From the NCBI GenBank assembly GCA_024180945.1, contig JAKSGN010000007.1, positions 1,984,001-2,048,000 of the forward strand: DNA of 64,000 nt, read 5' to 3'. The first letter of the stretch is position 1. Each line of letters begins with the position of its first letter. The position numbers and the translations under genes are program-made. The DNA is from Macrophomina tecta (Eukaryota; Ascomycota; Dothideomycetes; Botryosphaeriales; Botryosphaeriaceae). Under the pieces are notes generated by a model. That model was not told the DNA's origin. It worked only from the letters and a program-made list of their open reading frames with translations, and did no database searches. Below are positions 12,063-22,263 of this stretch, piece by piece.

Positions 12063-14310
12063 ATGAGTGAGACGCCGCACGCCCCGAACGGGCGAGGCAG
12101 CGCCACTCCTCCCGCCGAGGACCACCAGTCGCGCCCCAGATGGCTGCCCGACGACGACGAGGAGGATGGCGACATGGATTACATGCCTGCCGAGTCGGGC
12201 GAGGAGGAGGACGAGTCGCTGATGGAGGATGAGTACGACGAGGGCGATTTCCACGGTATACGCACACTTTACCCGCCTCTCGCCACCTTCCCAACGCTGA
12301 CCGAGCTCCCTCGCAGACGCCGAAGAGAGCCTCAGCAATGTCTCGCTCGACTTCATAGGCACTGCCGGCCACGACGACGATGACGGCGACGGGGCACATG
12401 GCGGCCCGCATACCCGCTCCATCTACAGTACTTGAGCCGCATGCATCAATCCCCTGCAGCCAAAGTTGACCCGCTGATCCCTCCTCCAGTCACTCGCGAG
12501 CAGATAATGCAATTGTTGGGCCACGCTGGTCTTCGCCGTATCTTCGCCGACCATACTTCTGGTCGTCGCGCGACCCTAGACGATGATGACGACAGCGAGA
12601 CGGACAACACCGGCTACGGCGGGGTCGGCACCGGCGGACGTCGGCGCGGGAGGGGCCGCAAGGCCTTCGAAAAGGTGCCCAGTGACGAGGGCCGCAAGCT
12701 CATGGCTTCCGGCACATTTGGCGCCAACGAGCGAGCTGAGGACTCGTACACGCGCAAGAAGAAGCTCGCCTACCGCTTGATGCGGAGAGAGCTTGGACTG
12801 GGCTGCGCCGGCAGGCAGAGACTCAGCAGCAACATCATCTCCCAAGGATTGATTCCCTCTTCCAAAGCTGACACAATCATCCACTACGATGCGCGATGCT
12901 ACTCCGGCCAGTTTTCCAATGACGGTAACTTTTTCTTTTCGTGCGCTCAGGACTTCAAGGTGCGCATGTACGATACCTCGAATCCGTACAAATGGAAGTA
13001 CTATAAGACTGTTGAATACCCTTACGGCCAATGGACTATCACCGATGCCTCGCTTAGTCCTGACAATAAGTTCCTTGCGTACAGTTCGATCCGGAGCATA
13101 GTGTGCCTGGCGCCAACGGATCCTGGAGACAGCTCTGAACCACATCTTTTGGACTTTTCGAATACCGGAGCCCGTGGAAGACGAGGCTTCCATGCCTATC
13201 CTTACTTTGGTGTAGGTTAACTGTCAGTGAACAGCCAGTGGCGGCTGCTAAATGTTTTCATAGATATGGTCCCTCCGTTTCTCCGGTGATGGCCGCGAGA
13301 TAGTAGCGGGTACTGGCGATCGTTCAGTCTACGTCTACGACATCGAGCGAGGCCAATCAATCCTCCGCATCCCTGGTCATGACGATGATGTGAATGCTGT
13401 TTGCTATGGAGATACAAATTCGCCGCATATCTTGTATTCTGGTTCAGACGACACCACACTGAAGGTGTGGGATCGGCGAAGCATGGGCGACGGGCGGGAA
13501 GCAGGAGTCTTCCTGGGTCACACGGAGGGCTTGACTTACGTTGACAGCAAAGGAGACGGCCGCTACGTTTTAAGCAACGGTAAGGACCAGACGGCGAAGT
13601 TGTGGGACCTGCGCAACATGATGAGTGCACGTGAAGCCGACAAGATCGACATCAACCAGTACACAACGGGCTTCGAGTACCGCACCAACTCCTACGACGA
13701 GAGCGACTATCGTCCCCACCCACATGACCGTTCACTGGTCACCTTCCGCGGCCACTCGGTGCTCAAGACCCTCATCCGCTGTCACTTTTCTCCTCCTGGA
13801 AGCACCGATTCCAGATATATCTACTCGGGAAGCTATGATGGCTCGGTCTACGTATGGAATATGGATGCAACGCTTGCTGGAAAGGTCGACGTGCTCAAGG
13901 CGACCAAGAATTCGCGTCCTCGTGATGCTGACCTTTTGGCGGAGACATATGACTTCATTGGCCGCAACGGTGGGACGTGGCAGACGTGCGTGCGCGACGC
14001 CAGCTGGCACCCAAATGCCCCTGTCATTGCCGGTAAGTTCATTTGGGACAGCGTTATTCTGCTTCTAGCTAACACTGTATCAACAGCAACTTCGTGGAAC
14101 GGCTGGGGAACGTCCCTTGGCACGTGCACGGTTCACACGTGGAATGACGGTATGGAAGAGGATGAAGGAGAGCCGGCCATGGGCCAGCGCGTCAATGCGC
14201 GGCTCGAGCATGACCCCGAGCTTTACGGAAGCACTGAGGGTAGCAGAAGGGGAACGAGCATATTCTCTCGAAGAATGAGAGGCAGAAGGGTGGATCCTGA
14301 CGACGATTGA
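12063..14310 (+). CDS. WD40-repeat protein, DCAF11/WDR23-like (LEC14B family)
   Basis: Predicted substrate receptor of a CUL4-DDB1 ubiquitin ligase, by homology to DCAF11. Exons: 12063-12255, 12317-12427, 12490-13211, 13264-14032 and 14087-14310, giving about 672 residues. The introns are 61, 62, 52 and 54 bases. For intron 2 I chose the acceptor at 12489, because the nearer CAG would leave an intron of only 32 bases; both keep the frame. The N-terminus is acidic and disordered (DDDEEDGDMDYMPAESGEEEDE). The WD40 core begins near YDARCYSGQFSNDGNFFFSCAQD. It contains LYSGSDDTTLKVWDRRS and KDQTAKLWDLRNM, the latter a W-D-x-R 'DWD box' of the kind that contacts DDB1, and ends near SWNGWGTSLGTCTVHTWND. 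Family assignment rests on remembered DCAF11 similarity; the DDB1 partner is inferred. Confidence 0.9.
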
Positions 14311-14723
14311 ACATAGACTTTGGTGCATGTGTTGGAAATGAAATATAACCGTGCGCTGTATTATTTGTCGCATGCAGGTCAAGTACCAGAGTTTCTTGTA
14401 CATATTGGACATGGCCAGGCTGGATTGGAAGGGAAACAGGCCATTGCCGGCGTTCGTGGGTATATATGGAGGCGAAGTTGGAGGAGGCGAAAATATAGGA
14501 TACCTTCGTTTTGCACAATCCGAGAAATGGGTTCGATTTTTGATGGTATCCTAACTCCGTCTTTCGTGCCACCCTGGCGCATTACAAAAATTTATACAGA
14601 ATCGCTCCGTCCATGGCGCTATGGTATCACGTCATCCCCTTTCCTGAGCATGCGCCAATGTTCCGGTGGTGTGCTCGGGTGCTGAATGAGTAGCGTGCGG
14701 GCCCCCCGCGACGTGTATCGTGA
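14311..14723. other. Convergent 3' region between WD40 and SSS1 genes
   Basis: About 400 bases between two stop codons facing each other. It presumably holds both 3' UTRs. No further feature is seen. Confidence 0.6.
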
Positions 14724-15145
14724 TCATGAACCGCCGACCAGGATGTTGTTGACGGGGATGTGGACTGCAATTGTGTTGGCGCATTTCGGACGCATTCTCG
14801 GGGCAGAGACGCCTTACCTAGCTTGACGATGTAGCCAATGGCGCCCATGACGACGAAACCAACGCCCACGGCTTGGGAAATCTTGATGAACTCGCGCTTG
14901 TCGGCTGTGAAGTTGTTAGCATGTGTGCTGGGCCGAGAACACGGCGAAGCGGGAGTGCTGCTCGTAGCAGAGGCTGGAAAGAGGGAAATACGTACGCTTG
15001 GTGCACCTGTGTTGCGCAATTGTGAGCACTTGCATGGGCCTAAACGACGAGACCGCGCAGGGGAAGCTTACCTGTTGATGAACTGGGTGCCGTCCTTGAT
15101 GAAGTCCTTAGGGACGTCGGCGAATTCCTTGATCTGGTCGGACAT
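14724..15145 (-). CDS. SSS1: Sec61 gamma / Sss1, ER protein-translocon subunit
   Basis: Small tail-anchored subunit of the Sec61 channel that clamps the complex in the ER membrane during protein translocation. No long open frame shows this gene; splicing four minus-strand exons does: 15145-15072, 15006-14996 (only 11 bases), 14904-14818 and 14764-14724. The introns are 65, 91 and 53 bases. The product is 70 residues. It starts MSDQIKEFADVPKDF and continues through GTQFINRCTKPDKREF, the amphipathic cytosolic helix with the conserved CTKPD. The transmembrane helix follows (VGVGFVVMGAIGYIVKL), and the protein ends HIPVNNILVGGS. All of these are hallmark blocks of the family. It is transcribed away from the RRM-protein gene, with under 1 kb between start codons. 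Confidence 0.95.
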
Positions 15146-16107
15146 GGTGAGAGGTGGATGCAGCAGGCGATGGAGAACGGGAAGCTAAGGTCGAGGGCGG
15201 TTGGACGGGGAGAGTGGGATGGAGTAGGTGAGCTGGGACGTGTCTTTCTGGGGCGCTGCTGGTTAAGCGGGAGGCCAGATTGTCGCTCTGCACGCGTGCG
15301 CCACCCTGGCCGGCGATTGGCGGCCAAGCCGCGAGAGCGACCCGACCGGCCTCCGCTCCGCGAGCAGGAGCCTCAACTCACCTCGACCTCAGATCGCGCC
15401 CGTGCTTCATCACTCCTTCTCCATCACCACCCGCGCTCTCAGGTACCTATTCAGCCCGCTGCCCCACGATCCCACGTGCCGCCTCAACTGACACCATCTG
15501 CCAGTGCAAATCCCCCACCCCTGCAGCTCCCGCAGCTTCGAGACCCCGCCCTCATCCATCTTCGCGCCACGACTCGCGTTCGGCCGACGAGAGGGAAGCA
15601 GTCGGAGGAGGGCTTCTACTGGTTGCGACTCGCGCCGTGGCTCGCGCGTGTGTGGTCGCCCTGTTGTCGTCGCGGAGAGGAAGAGGATATCGTGGTTCTG
15701 TCTTTCCAGGGATTAAGGGCTCTCTCTCATCCTGTACCGGTCCAAGTGACGCTCCACGTCTGTCTGCATATCACACCCCTTCTGTTTCCCGCTCCTGCCC
15801 CGCAAGAGGTGCAGCGAGTTCCCAGCCTGTCAAACAAACACTCCTGTTGAGAGCGCCGTTTTCGATCTGTTTCTGCTGAGCCGTTTGGGAAGTGTACGTA
15901 TGACCGCCGACTTCACTCTGCATGTATCGCAACCACTTCTCCTATCTACGCTCTGCTCTTGCTTCATGTCTTTTGTTTCTATTCGGCAGCTTGCGGCGGC
16001 ATCGTGTCGACGCCTGTGTATTTTACCCTGCTGATCAACTCCCTTCGGCTGCAGACTCTCTTCCGTTCGAGGCAGAATAGTATCTACAAGATCACTCTAA
16101 TTTCATC
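15146..16107. other. Divergent promoter region SSS1 / RRM protein gene
   Basis: About 960 bases between divergent start codons. A GTACGT donor at 15895 and a CAG ending at 15989 could bound a 5'-UTR intron of the RRM gene. This is inference from splice signals only. Confidence 0.5.
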
Positions 16108-17745
16108 ATGGCTGACGACGATAACTTCGACATCGATATCTACGGCGACGACGCCCCTCAAGACTCCTTCAACAATAACACCAGTGAAGTCAAGAACGAG
16201 GCGCACGAGGATACCCTGCCCGACGCCTCCTCGCACCAGGACAGCAATGCCCATTCCACTGGCGCGCAGCCTGAGAGTCGCGAGCAATCCGTCAAGCAGG
16301 GAAGCTCAGTCAACGGCAATGGCGATGACCGCCAACAGATCTCCAGCACTGGCGGCTCCTCGCATAACCAGCTGCAACCCCCAAAGCAGGCTCCCGTCCA
16401 GCAAGGCGTCAAGCGCAAAGAAGGTGCCGATGACCGGCCAGTCGATTCTAATGCGACTACTGCCCTATTGATAAGCGATCTCCACTGGTGGACCAACGAG
16501 GATGACATCAGAGGATGGGCCAACCAGAGCGGTTGCGAAGACGAGTTGGTTGACGTGACTTTCAACGAGCACAAGGTCAATGGCAAGAGTAAAGGGTGTG
16601 TCCTAGAATCTGGAGTACGAAGCGTTAGCAAGAGCTTCCAGTCACTGACTCGGTGATCTAGTCAATGTTTTGTCGAAATGGCTTCGCCGCAGGCTGCAAC
16701 CGCATTGAAGCATACCATTGAATCATTCGGACAGGGGCAGCAATACGCAAAGAAGCACTCGGCCTCGTACCACGCACCGAACGTCAATCCGTACCGTACT
16801 TTGCCCAAGGATGTCCCGAACCGTAAGGATGGTGGCCGGAGCGACAACCGTTCCTCGTCTGGAAGCTTTGGCGGTTCAGGTATGAACAACAATTTTACCA
16901 ACAACTCGAGTGGCTTCCGGGGTGGCCGTGGCGGCTTTAACAACCGTGGCGGCATGAACAACATGGGATACAATAACCGCGGCGGCTTCAACGGACCAAT
17001 GACCGGTGGCGGTATGGGTCCTGGCGGTGGTTTCGGTGGAGGGCCAATGGGTGGCTTTGGAGGGGGGCCCATGGGAGGTATGAACAACATGGGCTTCAAC
17101 AACTTCAACCGTGGTGGCATGATGGGTGGCGGTATGAGAGGCGGCATGGCGAACCGTGGAAGAGGTGGCATGAACGGGGGTATGAACGCTGGCATGATGG
17201 GAGGCATGGGTCCAATGGGAGGAATGGGAGGTATGGGCATGAACCCAGGTATGATGGGTGGAATGGGCGGCAACATGAACATGGGCATGGGCGGCATGCA
17301 GGGTGAGTATACCTTCAGCCAACACGGCAATCAGCACAGAGCCCAGCAACATCAGCACCATCACAAACCCAACAACCGTCAACATCGACAGCGAGGTATA
17401 GAGCAGCACCAGCAGCGCCCATCCAGCTCAAAGGGCGGAGCGCAGTGGCAGCTGCAAAGATCTCGGCAAAACTACTCCACATCATCAATCTCATCCAACA
17501 CTCGTCACAATACCCCATCACATAACCAGCTACTGCACTGGCAGCCTGGACTGGGCTTCATCCCGGGTAATCGGAGCAGTAACACTTTTGTTAACACATC
17601 TTTGTTTTTCGCAGGCGGCTTCGGCGGTGGCCCACAACCGCACTTCAATCCAAACTTCTTCGGAAACCAGCAAAGCGGCGGCGGCGGCGGTGGCGGCGAT
17701 GGGAACTGGAACCCTCACGGTGCCAAGAGACCCCGCCCTGAGTAA
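16108..17745 (+). CDS. RRM RNA-binding protein with Gly/Met-rich RGG-type tail
   Basis: Exons 16108-16595, 16662-17302 and 17615-17745 give about 419 residues. The N-terminus is acidic (MADDDNFDIDIYGDD) and followed by a disordered Gln/Ser-rich stretch. One RRM covers about residues 118-190: LLISDLHWW is the RNP2 strand and KSKGQCFVEM the RNP1 strand, which is split by intron 1. The remainder is low-complexity Gly/Met/Asn-rich sequence with RGG and RGRGG motifs, ending GAKRPRPE, a possible nuclear signal. The single RRM followed by a G/P/M-rich tail recalls the CPSF6-like group of pre-mRNA 3'-processing proteins, but I would only call it a nuclear RNA-binding protein. Intron 2 is 312 bases, contains no stop in the reading frame and is a multiple of three, so retaining it would yield a 523-residue isoform. 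Confidence 0.88.
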
Positions 17746-19641
17746 AGGTCCCAGAGTCCGACGGCGAAAAATGAACAGATCGACGATTAATCGCGACCTA
17801 TAGCGTCCATACGGCGTCCTGACGACAGATCTCGCGCCGGCTGCTCACCACTGACATGCACCTCATTGGCCCAACATGCTGGAATAAGACGGAACGCCGT
17901 CTAATTTCCACTTGGACTCCATCTCTTCTATTCCTGCAGGAATTAATTGTCTTAGTCGAACACAAAACAAAAATGGCGTCCGGGCGTTGGGGGAAAACAG
18001 TACCTGCTTTTAAATCGCGGTAGGACAGCGAACTCTGGTTTTGACTTCAACTTTGCGCCTGCTTGCAGTGTCTTGTTATTTTTCTGCTTCTCGCTTGTTG
18101 TTTTCCACTCTCCTATTATTATTATTATTATTTTTTGGCAACTGCTGTTCTACTTTTCTTTTCAGCGGCGTGGCAGATTTAGCCGATCTCTCTTCATATC
18201 TCTGTGATTTTTTCTTATCCTTTACTTTTTTTTCATGTGGTCCTGCTTGTGTAGGTCCTGTGTATGCTAGTTTAATCGCGCATCGGTAAATTACTTCTTC
18301 TTTTCCGCCTCCGGCTTTATTTTCTTTTTCTCCTCGTGGGGACGGTGGGTTTGCGGTGTTGGAGAGACGAGTTGCGTTGGGGTGCTGCTTGTTCGACTGC
18401 TCTGAAGTGCTCTAGAGGTCGGCCGGTGATTATAGGTGCTAGGGAGTTTTTGTGATGATGTTTCCGTGACTTGTGGTTGTACATGGCGTAACGTGGCTCA
18501 CCTGGCGATACTCGCTGTGGTGTATACCTATGGGATCTATCGGTGGAACACGATAGTTGAGAGAAGAGATACTTTTGATCAAAGGGGCTTTGGTGTGATT
18601 GATATAAAGTCCGTACCCAAGACTTACCCGTTGACACAGTTTGCTTCGGGGCTTTTTCTTTTTTTTTTTTTTTTTCCTAAGCGGTCTAGAGCTCGGCTAT
18701 TTTCGCAGCAAGCACGCTATGATTATGCGCCCTGCTGTTTCAGGAGTTCATATGTCTGCGACAATGGCCGCGGACGATCAGCATAGAACACAATTGGTGG
18801 AAGTTCTGTACAAGTTGTCGTGCAACCATTGTGCCCAAAGTGTTTATTGCGCAGTGGCCTCCGTGCCGTCGAAGGAAATAGTTAGCTAGCGGGCGTTTAC
18901 TCGGGGCTGTACAGAGCGGTTGAGAGAAGCTACCATTGCTAACAGGGGATGGCGGAGGTCAGGGCCCCAGCTCGCCAATGCGGGCAGCGGACCGTCGGTT
19001 CCTGCAGCTCAATTTACCGCATCATCTGATTCGCTCCAGTCTTTGCACCACCTGCTTCTGCTTCTTCGATTCGACGAACCATGTCTTCCGAGCATTCGGT
19101 CACCGGCAGTTCGTATTCCCAGCCAGCGCGGAGCCGAGGCGGTGTTTCACGCAGGGCGTTTCAACGTGTCACGGACCTTCGCATCTGCAAAGCTGCCTTC
19201 TGGGGAGAGGTGGAGAGGGAGGAAGCGATCGCGTTAAACAAATTCATCTGTTTCACTCCACTCAATTCTTATGCTTAACCCACCTTGGCCACTCACCGTC
19301 ATGCTTGCTGCAGGGCCCAGATTAGGAGGGGCGATCAGGAGCGCCGCTCGCGTTTGTCGACCCTCGTGCCCCTCCCTAATTGTAGTCGCGTCCAGCACCA
19401 TTCCTGGGATGTGCGGCCCGCCGGCTTTTAGAGTTGGCCGTAAGGTGCGCGGGACCGGTGCGGGGGCCTTGCGGTACTGAATATAATATCATGCCCCGCG
19501 GCGATTTTGCTCCCACCGGCTCTTCAAGTCTTGAGTCCCTCGTTGACTACTGTAGCTTTGCGGTCTTTGCCCTGAGCATCTGGTCTTTGAGGGGATTCTT
19601 CGTTCGATCTTTCTTTTTGGTTTTGCTACATCCTCCCAACG
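17746..19641. other. Intergenic region upstream of the GH5 gene
   Basis: About 1.9 kb. It holds the 3' flank of the RRM gene, pyrimidine-rich DNA, an ATT repeat near 18115-18133 and a 17-T tract at 18659-18675. The right end is the GH5 promoter. I see no defensible gene. Confidence 0.55.
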
Positions 19642-21436
19642 ATGAGGTCCTTCCTTTACGCTGCCGGTCTCGCGCAGCTGGGCCGTCTGGCCTCTGCGCT
19701 GCCTCTTTCGGCTTACGCATCAGCGTCTGCCGCCACGTGCAATGGGACTTTCAACGCCATCACTGCTCAGCAATTTGTCGATCGCATGAACCCGGGCTGG
19801 AACTTGGGAAACACGCTGGACGCGATTGAGGATGAGGGCGACTGGAACAATGCCCCGGTTACTGAAGTTACCTTTGACGATGTCAAGAAGGCTGGCTTCA
19901 AGGGCATTCGTCTGCCTGGTAAGTATTCCATATGCCGTCCCAACTGTTCGTATTCTAACTCCATCTTCAGTCACTTGGGCATACCACTTTACCTCCGAGG
20001 CACCCGACTACACCGTTGACCCTGCTTGGCTGCAGCGCGTTGAGGATGTGGTTGACATGATCACTGCTCGTGATTTTTACGCCATTGTCAACGTTCACCA
20101 TGACAGCTGGAACTGGGCCGATATGACCGCCAGTGGAGCGAACTACACACTCATTGAAGAGAAGTTCTATAAGCTTTGGTACCAGATTGGTGAGAAGCTC
20201 GCTTGCAAGTCTGAGCTAGTTGCCTTCGAGCCCATCAACGAGCCTCCGGGCACCACTGCCGAGCACGGTGCTGAACTGAACAAGCTCAACAACATCTTCT
20301 TGAAGGCCATCAACGATGCTGGTGGATTCAACGCGCAGCGTGTGGTCACTCTCCCTGGTCTGGGGGAGGACAGCATCAAGACCAGCACATGGTTCGAGCC
20401 GCCGAGCGCCAACTTCACCAACCCCTGGGCCATCCAGTACCACTACTACTCTCCTTACGACTTCATCTTCAGCGCCTGGGGCAAGACCAGGTGGGGTTCT
20501 GATGCGGACAAGGCTGCTCTTGAGGCGGACATTGCCAATATCCGCAACAACTTTACTGATGTTCCTCTCATTATCGGCGAGTGGGCTGCTTCGCCTGTGG
20601 CCACAGAGTCGGCAGCCCGCTGGAAGTACTTCGACTTCATCATCCGGACCGCCAAAAAGTACAATACCTCCACTGTCCTTTGGGACAACGGCGCCGACTT
20701 CCTCGACCGCAACACCCATACCTGGCGCGATCAGACTGCCATCGACATCTACCTGAACGCGGTCCAGGGCGTCGAGAACTCGCTGCCCGACAGCACCGAG
20801 GACGGTCAGGCCACCAGCCAGTTCACCTCCGCCTACATCTGGCACCAGGTTGGCACCCCCGTGACCTCGCAGAGCCTGCCTTTCCTCTTCAACGGCAACA
20901 CGCTCTCCAGCGTCAGTGTCGGCGGCAACCCGCTCGCCGAGGGCAGCGACTACTCGACCAACGGCTCCAGCATCAGCTTCTCCGAATCCTTCCTGTCACA
21001 GCACCTCTCCGCCGATGCAGCGCCTGGCGTCAAGGCCAACCTTACGCTCTCATTCTCTGCTGGCGCCGACATCGAAGTCCAGATCGTGCAGTGGGACGTC
21101 CCGACGCTCGCCACCAACGGCACCACGGCTGCGGCCGCCGACACCGGGTCGGACCTCCGCATCCCGATCACCTGGAAGGGCTTGAACAAGCCGGCAACGG
21201 TCAAGGCGCTGACAACGGACGGCACCATCCTCGTGGACGACTGGACGCAGTACCTGGGCCCGCTCGAGAAGGCGCACATCACGTACAACAACCAGTGGAA
21301 CTGGGACGCGTCGAACATCCTGCTCACCAGCAGCGCCGTCAAGGCTGTCGTCAGCGCGGCCAAGACGACCGTCTTCACGATCGAGTTCTACCCGCGCGTG
21401 CCGGGCAACGCGGTCAACTACACGCTTACGGTTTAG
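19642..21436 (+). CDS. Secreted GH5 endoglucanase with X2 and CBM46-like C-terminal domains
   Basis: Two exons, 19642-19918 and 19971-21436 (52-base intron), give 580 residues. A signal peptide (about 1-28) precedes the GH5 barrel. The opening block GWNLGNTLDAIED is typical of subfamily GH5_4, whose members cut beta-1,4-glucan or xyloglucan internally. NEP in FEPINEPPG gives the acid/base Glu183; IIGEWAAS gives the nucleophile Glu296. VNVHHDSWNW and WDNGADFLDR are further family blocks. After the barrel, about residue 396, the stretch FNGNTLSSVSVGGNPLAEG begins an X2 (Ig-like) module. The last roughly 90 residues (IPITWKGLNKPATVKAL to FYPRVPGNAVNYTLTV) form a beta-rich module that I read as CBM46-like. 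This GH5_4-X2-CBM46 order is best known from Bacillus Cel5B. The catalytic call is firm; tail names are from remembered motifs. Confidence 0.92.
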
Positions 21437-22263
21437 ATGGGGAAACCCGCCATGTGGAATGGGCGGCACGACTGAAGGGACTCTTTTGACTTCTTGCATA
21501 TAGCTTGCGGCATTCAAACTTCCGGACTTTCTTGTACATAGATTTTGCAAATTTGATGCTTGACGCAAGATTTGGAAGATGAGCGCAATAAAAGTGGCCT
21601 GACTCGAGAAGGGGAGCGCATTGACAGACCTGATGGGAGGCAGACATCGAAGAAATGCGGCGCCGGCACGACCCCAGGCTGACGGTCACTGTGCTGTCCG
21701 AACGATGCTGGCTATGCGAGTGACGTCTTCTGCGGCTGCAGCACGCATGGGTGCCTGGGGATGCGTCTGGGGATGCACCGGGGGAGGGGCAGAGAATTTG
21801 CCAGCTAAGCGTGCTGAAGGGTGCCAGCGAAGGGATAAAATTTTTGTGCAGCGGTCTCGAACAAATAAGCGCAGGGCGGGCGACGTCATTGTCCACGAAA
21901 TCATGCAGGGAGGCTTGGGTAGTGGTGAGGATTGGGCAGCGGGCAGGCGGCGGAGGGCGCTGACGACGTTCGCTGGCGGAGTGCTTGGCGCGCGATCGCC
22001 GCTGTCTCCCATCCCATCCCATGTCCAACTCGACAACAGAGCTTCCGCCAGCCTGGCAATCGCAATTACTTGCAACCTCCGCCTCCCGCCCTGCCCCGGC
22101 CTGCCCCTCGAGCTCCTTCGTCGTCCCCGAAGCTCCATCAACCTCCTTCCACTCTCTCCCTGCCCCGACTGCTGCCGCGAACCCCTCGCCCGCACCACCA
22201 GTCCGTGTTCCATCCTCTCCCGGTTGCGCCTGAGCCCGGAAGTGCCAGGCACCCACCGCCGCC
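21437..22263. other. Intergenic region upstream of SLA2
   Basis: About 830 bases containing the GH5 3' flank and the SLA2 promoter. The last 300 bases are C/T-rich, as is common just upstream of fungal starts. No gene is seen. Confidence 0.55.

Noticed and set aside
16662..17330. Minus-strand Pro/Met-rich frame of 222 codons
   Set aside because: It is the antisense of the Gly/Met-rich tail of the RRM protein.
20581..21489. 302-codon frame overlapping the GH5 gene
   Set aside because: It is a shifted reading of the GH5 coding sequence, rich in Arg, His and Gln; the GH5 frame carries all catalytic motifs.
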